Shown: one piece after another, positions 8,520 through 16,679 of the stretch
Numbering within the stretch: position 1 is the first letter of the stretch
How the letters are laid out: the number at the start of each line of letters is the position of its first letter
NCBI GenBank assembly: GCA_001029295.1
Contig: LDXJ01000036.1
Coordinates: 1-48,382, forward strand
Length of the DNA stretch: 48,382 bases
Source of the DNA: Peptococcaceae bacterium CEB3
GTDB taxonomy: Bacteria; Bacillota; Desulfitobacteriia; Desulfitobacteriales; Desulfitobacteriaceae
Direction of reading: 5' to 3'
Notes under the pieces: generated by a model
The model's database searches: none
Told to the model about the DNA's origin: nothing
The model's input: only the letters and a program-made list of their open reading frames with translations
Made by a program: the position numbers and the translations under genes

Positions 8520-8778
8520 ACCGTCCCTGAAGGTCGGGACGGTAAAACCTCGCTTGGCCGGAAGTATTTCAGGGGCGTGAAGCCATCGAACTATAAAGTT
8601 CATAGCCGACTGTAGGTTCTCAGGACCCCCGGCTTCGCATGAGGGGGTACGGTTGATGAGGCGGGAGGCGCGAAGCGAACCCCGGAACTTCACCGAGAAG
8701 CTTCCCGCTTTTGGCAAAGCGTAGGGGAGGCAGTGCTCCGGTCTGCAGGAAGATTGATTGAAGGTTGGATGATAGTCG

Positions 8779-8979
8779 ATGGATGAAAGTATGGGACATC
8801 CCTCAAAGGATGAGGTCCGCGGAAAACTGGCCTTAATCGCCACACAAAAACTGTCTGCCAATCCGGAATTGTACAAGGTCGTGGACTTTCTCAACAAATC
8901 TTTAAGAGATTACCATGTCATGTTTGGACTTTCCAAGAAAGATGACAGGATGACTATCTCGATTTACGAAGTGGAATAG
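8779..8979 (+). CDS. Small YpmA-like (DUF4264-type) protein
   Basis: A 66-residue protein with the core LYKVVDFLNKSL ... VMFGLSKK ... MTISIYEVE, which I associate with the Bacillus YpmA family of unknown function. The assignment is from memory of the family pattern and is moderate. A weak GGTTGGATGATAG region precedes the start. Its last codons and stop lie in a 20-bp tandem duplication (8967-9006), followed closely by surE, with which it could be co-transcribed. Confidence 0.55.
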   Translation: MDESMGHPSKDEVRGKLALIATQKLSANPELYKVVDFLNKSLRDYHVMFGLSKKDDRMTISIYEVE

Positions 8980-9006
8980 GTAAAACGGAAGTGGAATCGG
9001 TAAAAC
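8967..9006 (+). repeat. 20-bp tandem duplication spanning a stop codon
   Basis: Two copies of CGGAAGTGGAATCGGTAAAA-like sequence, 8967-8986 and 8987-9006, cover the last codons and stop of the YpmA-like gene and the leader of surE. The first copy has TAG where the second has TCG. Confidence 0.6.
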
Positions 9007-9029
9007 AAAGGGTAAAATAAGGGGTAAGC

Positions 9030-9791
9030 ATGGAAATTTTGCTCACAAACGATGACGGTTTTTTTGCGCCCGGTTTACAGACCCTTTTTGAAGTTTTGGC
9101 CAAGAGCCCCGGAGATACGGTTTCCATCGTTGCCCCCGACAGTCAGCGCTCTGCCAGCGGTCATTCCATTACTCTGTTTGACCCGCTTTTTGTGACAGAA
9201 CACCCGCTTCCCGGTTCCGGCCGCGGCTTTGCCGTACGGGGAACTCCTTCCGATTGCGTTAAATTGGCGATCGAGGGGGGAATTGTCAGGAAGCCCGATC
9301 TGATTATTTCAGGGATTAACCGGGGACGGAATTTGGGCACGGACGTTTTTTACTCAGGCACAGTGGCCGCTGCCATGGAAGGTGTGCTGGCCGGCATACC
9401 GGCTATTGCGGCATCATTAGCGAGTTTTGACTTTGTGGATTTTAAGCCGGCCGCAGAGTGGCTGACAAAGCATGTGGCAAGTATGGCGGCCCGTTTTTCC
9501 ACCGGCCTGCTCAACGTCAATTTTCCCGGTTTGCCGGGGGACCAATGGCAAGGTGTGCGTATTGTGCGCTTAGGCCGTGCCGTTTATGAAAACGTGTTTG
9601 AAAGCCGTCTGGATCCGCGTGGTCGCCGTTATTTTTGGCAGGGGGGGACGCTGGTTCCGGAAACGGATCCGGATACGGACCTGGCCGGGATTCATGCCGG
9701 GTATGTGACCGTAACCCCGATGCACAGCGATTTGACGGACTATAGGAAACTCAAGGAATGGCAGGGGCAGGGAGCCGGGCTGTTCGAGTGA
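9030..9791 (+). CDS. surE: 5'/3'-nucleotidase SurE
   Basis: A stationary-phase survival phosphatase acting on nucleoside monophosphates and short polyphosphate, about 253 residues, normal for the family. The N-terminal LLTNDDGF carries the metal-binding pair D8/D9. APDSQRSASGHS supplies the metal-binding serine region near 39-41, and SGINRGRNLG supplies N97. The C-terminal VTPMHSDLTDY stretch is also typical. The Shine-Dalgarno is AAGGGGTAAG. It lies 50 bp after the YpmA-like gene and may form a small operon with it. Confidence 0.93.
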   Translation: MEILLTNDDGFFAPGLQTLFEVLAKSPGDTVSIVAPDSQRSASGHSITLFDPLFVTEHPLPGSGRGFAVRGTPSDCVKLAIEGGIVRKPDLIISGINRGRNLGTDVFYSGTVAAAMEGVLAGIPAIAASLASFDFVDFKPAAEWLTKHVASMAARFSTGLLNVNFPGLPGDQWQGVRIVRLGRAVYENVFESRLDPRGRRYFWQGGTLVPETDPDTDLAGIHAGYVTVTPMHSDLTDYRKLKEWQGQGAGLFE

Positions 9792-9849
9792 GAGGCCTAT
9801 CTTGTGCGTCAACAATCTTTCCTTTTGAACAGTACTACTGACGCTTTGA

Positions 9850-9888
9850 TTTTGGTATAATAAGGTATATTGATATATTGTACCAAAA
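9850..9888 (+). promoter_or_regulatory. Palindromic promoter-like element
   Basis: TTTTGGTA (9850-9857) and TACCAAAA (9881-9888) form a perfect inverted repeat around an AT-rich centre that contains TATAAT (9856-9861) and TATATT-like hexamers. It resembles an operator overlapping a promoter. No conventional gene starts close downstream; a hairpin follows at 9957-9986. Confidence 0.4.
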
Positions 9889-9956
9889 AGTAAGCTAATG
9901 TGCATGAATTTTTTGAGGAAAGCACTCTTATCCCCGGAAGCGAAGAAGATCGAGAA

Positions 9957-9986
9957 AGAGGAGTACAGTCTTTGCCGTACTCCTCT
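9957..9986. terminator. Hairpin, probably bidirectional terminator
   Basis: AGAGGAGTAC (9957-9966) and GTACTCCTCT (9977-9986) form a perfect 10-bp stem with a 10-nt loop. TTGTTTC follows on the plus strand and TTTCTC on the minus strand. It could end both a short plus-strand transcript from about 9865 and the minus-strand spore-protein gene. Confidence 0.6.
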
Positions 9987-10061
9987 TGTTTCAGCTGGAC
10001 AGGGATGAGAAAAAGTGGCACCATAGGGGGTGGAACGATAGGACGTGGGAGTGAAGCGTCT

Positions 10062-10289
10062 TTACAGGGTATCGCCCTTAAGCGATTCTTCAGCCCTGCG
10101 AATCATGGCTTTCACCATACTTCCGCCAATCCGTCCGCCTACGTGGCCGCATTCCCGGGAGGTCATGTTGGCCCAGCCCTGGCTTTGAATTCTCTCGGTT
10201 AACCCGAGTTCGTTGGCGACTTCCCATTTAAAATCGTCCAAGACAGATTGGGGCAGGATGCCGGCGTTGCGGTTAGAATTACGAGCCAT
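10062..10289 (-). CDS. Alpha/beta-type small acid-soluble spore protein
   Basis: A 75-residue DNA-binding protein that coats and protects DNA in dormant spores. LDDFKWEVANELGL is the family's first helix, including the E-L/E-I-A-type cleavage-site region for the Gpr protease, and GHVGGRIGGSMVKAMIRRAEESL is the conserved C-terminal half. The start is ATG at 10289 because AAGGAG lies about 11 nt upstream; an in-frame upstream ATG at 10343 would add 18 atypical residues. Expression should be forespore-specific under sigma-G, but I could not find a convincing sigma-G promoter. Confidence 0.92.
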   Translation of the reverse strand: MARNSNRNAGILPQSVLDDFKWEVANELGLTERIQSQGWANMTSRECGHVGGRIGGSMVKAMIRRAEESLKGDTL

Positions 10290-10463
10290 AAATGAAGCAT
10301 CTCCTTTCCTTCCATCTGCTTTGGGACTTTTGTTTTGAGCCATTTATCATCCGTGGGACAATTCTAGTTTAAGCAGAAGTAAGTTTTTTATAGCGCTAAA
10401 TTTATGGGCTTTATTAATCATTTTGCTAGTTTTAAATCCTTTTGCTAACGGAGGAAGTAATGT

Positions 10464-10715
10464 ATGTCAATTACCACTTTCTTGGTTTATTTCATTGTTT
10501 TTATTTTCGTTTTCTCTTCTCCCTCGTTGCGCAAGAGGTTTAAAGGGAAAGGGCTCCTGCTTCTTGTTGGTATTCCGGCCGTGTTGGCACTTGTCATGAT
10601 GGTGCTGACGATCATTAAAGTTTATGTTATCTATAAGCTGTGGATTTTGGTTTTTGCCGGGGTTACAATCTATTTGTCTTATTTGGAGTGGGGACGCGCC
10701 GGGAGAAGGAAGTGA
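10464..10715 (+). CDS. Small membrane protein of unknown function
   Basis: An 83-residue protein with three hydrophobic segments (about 4-19, 30-50 and 54-72) and basic loops (LRKRFKGKG, GRAGRRK), so probably three membrane passes with positive loops inside. The ATG at 10464 is chosen over an ATG at 10460 in another frame, which soon stops. GGAGG at 10450-10454 is well placed. I do not recognise a family. It lies between the spore protein and the acyl-CoA synthetases and appears monocistronic. Confidence 0.6.
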   Translation: MSITTFLVYFIVFIFVFSSPSLRKRFKGKGLLLLVGIPAVLALVMMVLTIIKVYVIYKLWILVFAGVTIYLSYLEWGRAGRRK

Positions 10716-10803
10716 GGGCACGGGATAGTACTGAGCGTATTTTGTCTTTTTGGGCTAGATTACCATGCCGCATAGCGTCACCACTAATCCATAGAACGAG
10801 TCA

Positions 10804-12483
10804 TCAATCCAATTCTTTCGCTTTCCTTTGTTCCAGATACTGAGTCGCATAAAGGCCGCGTAAATCCCGTTTGAGAATCTTGCCGCTCGGCGTTTTTGGC
10901 AACTCAGGAAGGAAGATCACCCCCTTGGGGACTTTGAAGGCTGGCAAGTTTTCACGGCAAAGCTGAATAATCTCTTCGGCGTTGATACTGGTGCCTGATT
11001 TCGGCACGACTAGGGCTGTTACTGCTTCCATCCATTTTTCGTGCGGTAGACCGATGACTGCGACTTCCGAAACACGGTTATCCTGGTAGATAACTTCCTC
11101 CACCTCACGGCTGGGGACATTCTCACCGCCCGTTTTCACTATATCCTTCTTGCGATCCATGACTGTGATATAATCATCTTGATCCAAAACCCCGATATCT
11201 CCGCTGTGGAACCAGCCGTGCGCAAAAATCGCCTCTGTTTTGTCCGGGTCTTTAAAATAGAGCAGCATGGCATGGGGGCCACGGCCGCAGATTTCACCGG
11301 GGATACCAGGCCCGGCAAGTGCCCTGTGCTCGATGTCTTCCAGCTGTGATTCCATGTTCAAACCGGCTCTTCCCGCTGAACCTGGCTTGGTCAGCATGTC
11401 CTCGGGGCTGAGCATCGTGTGGTAAGGGCCCAGTTCAGTTTGGCCATAGTAATTGTAGAATCTTTGGCAGCCAGGCAGCCGCCGGACGACCTCCTTCAGG
11501 ACCTCAACCGGCATGATTGAGGCCCCATAGTATCCCTTAATAAGCGAGCTGAGATCGAAGTTTTGAAACTCAGGATGGCGCATCAGGCCAATCCAAACGG
11601 TGGGTGGGGCAAAAAACATCGTGGCCTGGTATTTAACGATGTTCTCCATGATTTCTTTCACATCTGTGTTATACATTAAGATATTTGTCGCGCCTAGCAT
11701 GAGAGTGGGGGTAAGAAAAACATCCCTTTGGGCGCAGTGGTAAATGGGCAGAGCATTGAGGTTTACATCGTGGCGTGTGTATTCACCGTCGATAATACAG
11801 CTGGTATACTCGGCCAAGAGGGATTGATTGGTAAGAATCACGCCTTTGGGCAGGTTTTCTGTTCCGGATGTGTAAGTCATCTGGACTGGGTCTTCAATGT
11901 GCAACTCTACCTCGGGTTCACCAGCGGGATGTTGCTTGTACCATGTTTCAAAGTCGGAGAAACCCACCGGAGCTTCTCGGCCAATCCCTTGTCGTGACCA
12001 AAACAAGGTTTTGACCGTTGGTATTTCATCCAGAATATCTTTGACCAGGTCATAAAGAGCATCCTCAACAATAAAAACTTTCGCTTCCGAATGATTAAGA
12101 CAGTAGGCAATGTCTTTGCCTCGCAAGAGGTAATTAACCGCTAAGTACACTCCTCCTGCTTTGGCCGTGCCCAGCCAGGTCAGGACATGGTCTATCGTGT
12201 TATGGGCTAGTATGGCTATCCGATCATATTTTTTTAGGCCCAAAGCGATGAGGGCATTGGCCACCCGGTTAGATTCTTCGTCCAACTGACGGTAAGTGAG
12301 AGTAATGCTGCGGTAAATCAAGGCAGGTTTATCCGGATACCGGTAAGCGCTCCGCCGGGGGATATCAGCCACGACCCAACGGTTGACATGATTATAACGC
12401 CGACGCAGAAAACGGACATTTTCCTCATTCAGCAGGGTGTAATGTTCCCGTTCTTTTAGAGTGAGCGGGGGATGCTCAAACAT
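10804..12483 (-). CDS. AMP-forming acyl-CoA synthetase 1
   Basis: A 559-residue adenylating CoA ligase, predicted to activate a carboxylic acid (fatty or aromatic) through an acyl-AMP. The ANL-superfamily motifs are in order: P-loop YTSGTENLPKGVILTN, FYNYYGQTELGPYH (motif A5), GWFHSGDIG (A7), VMDRKKDIVKTGGENV (A8) and TPSGKILKRDLR with the catalytic lysine (A10). The P-loop reads TSGTENLPKG rather than the usual TSGTTGxPKG. AGGAGG lies just upstream of the ATG at 12483. It follows the second synthetase by 51 bp in the same direction, so they are probably one operon under the minus-strand sigma-54 promoter at 14265-14282. Confidence 0.85.
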   Translation of the reverse strand: MFEHPPLTLKEREHYTLLNEENVRFLRRRYNHVNRWVVADIPRRSAYRYPDKPALIYRSITLTYRQLDEESNRVANALIALGLKKYDRIAILAHNTIDHVLTWLGTAKAGGVYLAVNYLLRGKDIAYCLNHSEAKVFIVEDALYDLVKDILDEIPTVKTLFWSRQGIGREAPVGFSDFETWYKQHPAGEPEVELHIEDPVQMTYTSGTENLPKGVILTNQSLLAEYTSCIIDGEYTRHDVNLNALPIYHCAQRDVFLTPTLMLGATNILMYNTDVKEIMENIVKYQATMFFAPPTVWIGLMRHPEFQNFDLSSLIKGYYGASIMPVEVLKEVVRRLPGCQRFYNYYGQTELGPYHTMLSPEDMLTKPGSAGRAGLNMESQLEDIEHRALAGPGIPGEICGRGPHAMLLYFKDPDKTEAIFAHGWFHSGDIGVLDQDDYITVMDRKKDIVKTGGENVPSREVEEVIYQDNRVSEVAVIGLPHEKWMEAVTALVVPKSGTSINAEEIIQLCRENLPAFKVPKGVIFLPELPKTPSGKILKRDLRGLYATQYLEQRKAKELD

Positions 12484-12534
12484 AAAAAGTCCTCCTCTCC
12501 GGGTGTATTTCTGGGTGTTTCGCGTTTTTTGCCC

Positions 12535-14163
12535 TCACGGGTCCTCACTGGCCGCAGTTTCGCTTGCGAACTGTTTCCTTAGGGCCTGTTTGTAGAATTT
12601 CCCCACACTTGTCCTCGGAATAGAATCTAAAAACTCCACCCGATCGGGCAGCCACAGCTTGGGGACTTTTCCTCTCAGGTAATCAAGAATATCTTCTTGA
12701 CTCACGTGACCGACAGATTCTTGCCGCAGGACGACACAGGCCAAAGGCCGCTCCAGCCATTTCGGGTGGGGTATGGCGATGACGGCGGCCTCCAAGACCG
12801 CGGGGTGACCCATGAGGGTATTTTCCAGATCGAGCGAAGAAATCCATTCCCCTCCGCTCTTAATCAGATCCTTGCTCCGGTCGGCAATAGCTACATATCC
12901 TTCCGGGTCTACGGTAACGATATCTCCGGTGTGGAGCCAGCCCCCGGCGAAGGCTGCCCGGCTGCGAACCGGATCTTTGTAATACTCTTTGGCGATCCAA
13001 GGTCCGCGGAGCAAAAGCTCACCCATGGTTTTGCCATCCCAAGGAACCTCCAGGCCGTCTTCTCTGACCACTTTCATTTCCAAGCCCGGAACGAGCAGTC
13101 CTTGTTTGGAGGCTGTATTGTATTTTTCCTCTTCACCCCAATCTGCCATACTGCTCTTGGGCCGGGAGACGAGAGCGACGGGGGTGGTTTCCGTCATGCC
13201 GTAGGCATGAAGGACAGTCAGTCCAAGTTTTTCACGATAATTTCTGATCATAGATTTGGGTGCGGCGGAACCGCCGCAGACCAGCTCGCTCAGACTGGAC
13301 GGGTCGTATTGACCGCTTGCCCAGAGGGGATACGTAGCCATCCAGATGGTGGGTACTCCGGCGGCCATCGTTACTCGATGTTCCTCGATCATTTGGCAAA
13401 TGTCCTCTGCCTGTGGCCGGGCGCCGGGAAAGACCTGGGTGGCCCCCAGCCAAGTGCAGGCAAAGGGGAGTCCCCAAGCGTTGGCGTGAAACATGGGTAC
13501 AAAAGGAAGAACACGGTCCGCTTCCCTGAGACCCAACGAATCCGGGATGGAAGCCGCATAACTGTGAAGGACCAAGCCCCGGTGGGTGTAGACAACCCCT
13601 TTCGGGTTGCCTGTGGTGGCTGTGGTGTAGCACATGGCGGCAGGATCCCATTCGCTTAGGTCGGGGAAAGCCATGTTCTCGCCGGCTGCGGCTAACAGAG
13701 TTTCGTAGGAAAGGGGATTCCTGAGATTGTTTGCCGGTATCTCTTCTGTGTCCGACATGACGATGAAATGTTCTACGGTTGGCACTTGAGCCTGAATGCT
13801 TTCCAGGAGGGGAAGCAAATCCTGGTCGACAAAGAGGGTTTTGTCTTCTGCATGGTTGATGATGTAAGTCAATTGTTCCGGAGCCAGACGCAGATTCAGG
13901 GTGTGGAGGATGGCGCCGCTGAGCGGCACGGCGAAGTAAAGCTCAAGGTGGCGATGGTGGTTCCAAGCCAGGGTCGCTACCCGGTCTCCTTTGCTCAGGC
14001 CCAGATCCTTCAGCACATTGGCCAGGCGCAAGACCCGTCTGTAAAAGTCTTCGTACGTGTAGCGAAAGGTTCCCGAGTAGTCGCGGGAAATAATCTCCTT
14101 CTTGGGGAAGAGTTGAGCGGCCCGCTCCAGGACTGCCCGCAAGGTAAGGTCATAGGACATCAT
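12535..14163 (-). CDS. AMP-forming acyl-CoA synthetase 2
   Basis: A 542-residue acyl-CoA synthetase, closer to the medium-chain / methylmercaptopropionate ligase group. Visible motifs are YTTATTGNPKGVVYTHRG (P-loop), HAYGMTETTPV (A5), GWLHTGDI (A7), IADRSKDLIKSGGEW (A8) and RTSVGKFYKQALR (A10 lysine). The start at 14163 is preferred because GAGGAG precedes it by 8 nt; an in-frame ATG at 14184 lacks a good site. It is the first gene of the minus-strand unit, facing the beta-oxidation operon. Likely substrates are medium-chain or branched acids, inferred from context. Confidence 0.85.
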   Translation of the reverse strand: MMSYDLTLRAVLERAAQLFPKKEIISRDYSGTFRYTYEDFYRRVLRLANVLKDLGLSKGDRVATLAWNHHRHLELYFAVPLSGAILHTLNLRLAPEQLTYIINHAEDKTLFVDQDLLPLLESIQAQVPTVEHFIVMSDTEEIPANNLRNPLSYETLLAAAGENMAFPDLSEWDPAAMCYTTATTGNPKGVVYTHRGLVLHSYAASIPDSLGLREADRVLPFVPMFHANAWGLPFACTWLGATQVFPGARPQAEDICQMIEEHRVTMAAGVPTIWMATYPLWASGQYDPSSLSELVCGGSAAPKSMIRNYREKLGLTVLHAYGMTETTPVALVSRPKSSMADWGEEEKYNTASKQGLLVPGLEMKVVREDGLEVPWDGKTMGELLLRGPWIAKEYYKDPVRSRAAFAGGWLHTGDIVTVDPEGYVAIADRSKDLIKSGGEWISSLDLENTLMGHPAVLEAAVIAIPHPKWLERPLACVVLRQESVGHVSQEDILDYLRGKVPKLWLPDRVEFLDSIPRTSVGKFYKQALRKQFASETAASEDP

Positions 14164-14264
14164 GTTAAATCTCTCCTCGCACATAGTTTAGCAAGCTCCG
14201 CAGAAGATTCCGATTTTCCCCCAGCCTTCTCTCTCAAACATGCTCTCAATAATGGCGAAATATT

Positions 14265-14282
14265 TGCAATACTTATGCCAGG
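14265..14282 (-). promoter_or_regulatory. Sigma-54 promoter, minus strand
   Basis: Read on the minus strand: TGGCAT, 5 nt AAGTA, TTGCAA. The GG of the -24 element and the GC of the -12 element are 12 nt apart, as sigma-54 requires. It lies about 100 bp upstream of acyl-CoA synthetase 2. Confidence 0.65.
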
Positions 14283-14384
14283 TCTGGGATGTCGCCTGAG
14301 GTTAGCCGAGTCGGCCACTTTTCCCGCTTGCGACCGATATGGCGCCGATCTTTTGCCGGGTCAACCTAAGGGGTGAGTGTCCTG

Positions 14385-14406
14385 TGTCCTGTCTTCTGAC
14401 AGGACA
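14385..14406. promoter_or_regulatory. Palindrome, candidate upstream activator site
   Basis: TGTCCTGTC-TTCT-GACAGGACA is a perfect inverted repeat with 9-bp arms. It sits about 105 bp upstream of the minus-strand sigma-54 promoter and about 130 bp upstream of the plus-strand one, the usual distance for an enhancer-binding protein site. An extra half-site-like TGTCCTG precedes it. The likely ligand is the activator encoded at 19023-21299. Confidence 0.55.
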
Positions 14407-14536
14407 GTATTGTCCACTACACACGGTTGGCAAAGGCAAAGGCCAAACCGGCCAAGACCGGAGGAGAAGGATTGACCTTGGCGCACCTTGCGGTTCACCT
14501 TGCGGTTCCCGGATAGTGCCGCCGTTTTCAATAAAT

Positions 14537-14554
14537 TTGGCACGGAAATTGCTT
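14537..14554 (+). promoter_or_regulatory. Sigma-54 promoter, plus strand
   Basis: TTGGCAC-GGAAA-TTGCTT matches the -24/-12 consensus almost perfectly, with correct GG-to-GC spacing. It lies 107 bp before the thiolase start. Its strength makes this one of the clearest regulatory sites in the window. Confidence 0.8.
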
Positions 14555-14660
14555 TTCAATTTTGAAGTGTTTTAGTTTTCAAAGGACCGCTGTGGACTTG
14601 GGAGGGAGTGAGTGGCTGTTTAAGTGCGGATGCAACGGAAAAAGAAAGGGTGGTCAAAAG

Positions 14661-15812
14661 ATGAGGGAAGCGGTGATTGTAGAAGCCGTGAGAACGCCGG
14701 TGGGAAGGCGAAACGGATTTTTCAGTAACTTGCGCTCAGAGGAATTGGCGGCGCACGTGCTGCGGGAGGTCATGAACCGGGTGGGAGTGGATCCGGCACT
14801 GGCAGAGGATGTGGTGATGGGTTGTGTCTCTCAGGTCGGAGAGCAGGCAGCCTGCATCGGGCGGCAGGCCCTGCTCATCGCGGGTTATCCGCTTGAGGTT
14901 CCGGGTGTGACGATTGACCGGCAATGCGGATCGAGCCAGCAAGCCGTCCATTTTGCGGCTCAAGCAGTGTTGGCCGGAGATATGGAGGTGGTGGTGGCCG
15001 CCGGAGTAGAAAACATGACCAGGGTTCCCATGGGGTCGAACTTTGCAGGAACGGAACTTTCTCAGGAACTCACTTCCCGCTATGAGATCATTCCTCAGGG
15101 GCTCTCGGCGGAACGGATTGCTGAGCAATGGGGACTCAGCCGTCAACAGTTGGACGAGTTTTCCCTGGAGAGCCACGCCAAAGCCCTGCGGGCCCAGGAG
15201 GAGGGCCGCTTTGAACGGGAAATTGTGCCGGTTGAGGTGGTCCTGGCGGGCGGAAGCAAAGCTTTGGTCAAGACGGATGAAGGGCCGCGCCGGAACACGA
15301 ATCTGGAGAAGCTGGGGCAGCTAAAGACAGCGTTTAAGGAAGACGGAAAAGTGACCGCCGGCAATTCCAGCCAGATCTCGGACGGCGCGGCAGCGCTCCT
15401 CATCATGTCGCGGGCAAAGGCGGCTGAGTTGGGCTTAAAACCGCGCTTTCGGATTGTGGCCCGCTCGGTGTTGGGCTCGGATCCCACCCTCATGCTCACG
15501 GGGCCCATCCCGGCGACCGCCAAAGTTTTGGCTAAAGCCGGACTCAGCCTCAGAGACATCGATATCTTCGAGGTGAATGAGGCGTTCGCTTCCGTTCCCT
15601 TGGCTTGGCTCGCTGAAACGGGTGCCGACCCGGAGAAGTTGAATCCTAACGGTGGGGCGATTGCCCTCGGGCATCCCCTCGGAGCCAGTGGAGCACGGGT
15701 GATGACCACGCTGCTGTATGAACTGGAGCGCACAGGCGGACGTTACGGCCTGCAAACGATGTGCGAAGGGCACGGCATGGCTAACGCGACAATAGTGGAG
15801 CGTCTGGATTAG
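14661..15812 (+). CDS. Thiolase (acetyl-CoA acyltransferase)
   Basis: Catalyses thiolytic cleavage of 3-ketoacyl-CoA to acetyl-CoA (or propionyl-CoA) and a shortened acyl-CoA, or the reverse condensation. The 383-residue length is normal. Catalytic residues are C89 in DRQCGSSQQA, H338 in GGAIALGHPLGASGAR and C368 in MCEGHGMANA. The last motif has a histidine where most relatives have glycine (CxGGG). The start is the ATG at 14661 beginning MREAVIVEAVRTPVG; a longer open frame upstream has no homology-like content. It is the first gene of the five-gene sigma-54 operon. Confidence 0.9.
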   Translation: MREAVIVEAVRTPVGRRNGFFSNLRSEELAAHVLREVMNRVGVDPALAEDVVMGCVSQVGEQAACIGRQALLIAGYPLEVPGVTIDRQCGSSQQAVHFAAQAVLAGDMEVVVAAGVENMTRVPMGSNFAGTELSQELTSRYEIIPQGLSAERIAEQWGLSRQQLDEFSLESHAKALRAQEEGRFEREIVPVEVVLAGGSKALVKTDEGPRRNTNLEKLGQLKTAFKEDGKVTAGNSSQISDGAAALLIMSRAKAAELGLKPRFRIVARSVLGSDPTLMLTGPIPATAKVLAKAGLSLRDIDIFEVNEAFASVPLAWLAETGADPEKLNPNGGAIALGHPLGASGARVMTTLLYELERTGGRYGLQTMCEGHGMANATIVERLD

Positions 15813-15836
15813 GAGTGTTTTACAGGAGGCAAGAGC

Positions 15837-16604
15837 ATGGACATGAAAAAAGTGGTCGCTCTGGTTACGGGAGGGGCGTCCGGACTGGGTGAAGCGACGG
15901 TGCGCAGGGTCGTCAACGATGGGGGCAGGGCCGTGATCTTGGATCTTGCCGTTGAGCGCGGGGAAAAACTGGCGGCTGAAGTGGGGGAGAGGGCGCTTTT
16001 TCAGCCCACAGATGTCACGGACGCGGAAAGTGTGCAAAGGGCCCTGGCGCGGGCGACTGAAATTTTCGGCCGGGTGACAGTCCTCGTCAATTGCGCAGGG
16101 ATCGCCATAGCGGAGAAAGTATTGGGTAAACAAGGGCCCCATTCCCTGGAAAGTTTTACCCGGGTTCTCCAAGTCAATCTGATAGGCACTTTTAATGTCA
16201 TTCGCCTAACGGTCGAAAAAATGTCCGACAACGAGCCGGGGGCAGGAGGTGAACGGGGAGTGATCATCAGCACCGCCTCCGTGGCCGCCTTTGAGGGGCA
16301 GATCGGGCAGGCCGCTTACAGTGCTTCCAAGGGAGGGATTGTGGGGATGACTCTTCCGCTGGCGCGCGAATTCGCCCGCCAAGGCATCCGGGTTATGACC
16401 ATCGCACCCGGCCTCTTCGAAACTCCCATGTTTGAGACGCTGCCGGAAGCCGCCCGTAAAGCTCTGGGGGCGATGGTGCCTTTTCCGTCCCGCCTTGGCT
16501 ATCCGGAGGAGTACGCCCTCCTTGTCAAGAGCATCATCGAAAACCCCATGCTGAACGGCAGCACCATCCGTCTGGACGGTGCCATCCGGATGCAGCCGCG
16601 CTAG
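15837..16604 (+). CDS. SDR-family 3-hydroxyacyl-CoA dehydrogenase (HSD10-like)
   Basis: A 255-residue classical short-chain dehydrogenase, predicted to oxidise a 3-hydroxyacyl-CoA with NAD+. The cofactor loop is [10 protein letters not shown] (11-20), and the catalytic triad is S148 in [12 protein letters not shown] with Y161 and K165 in YSASKGG. The overall sequence ([26 protein letters not shown]) matches the type-2 3-hydroxyacyl-CoA dehydrogenase group, known for 2-methyl-3-hydroxybutyryl-CoA. It sits 24 bp after the thiolase with GGAGG. Branched-chain or short-chain beta-oxidation is the likely setting. Confidence 0.88.
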   Translation: MDMKKVVALVTGGASGLGEATVRRVVNDGGRAVILDLAVERGEKLAAEVGERALFQPTDVTDAESVQRALARATEIFGRVTVLVNCAGIAIAEKVLGKQGPHSLESFTRVLQVNLIGTFNVIRLTVEKMSDNEPGAGGERGVIISTASVAAFEGQIGQAAYSASKGGIVGMTLPLAREFARQGIRVMTIAPGLFETPMFETLPEAARKALGAMVPFPSRLGYPEEYALLVKSIIENPMLNGSTIRLDGAIRMQPR

Positions 16605-16679
16605 GAATCACTTGGCACCGGCGACACTTTCAGGAGCATACAAAGCTCTCTAATATCTCTTTTTCGGGGAGGAATAAGG

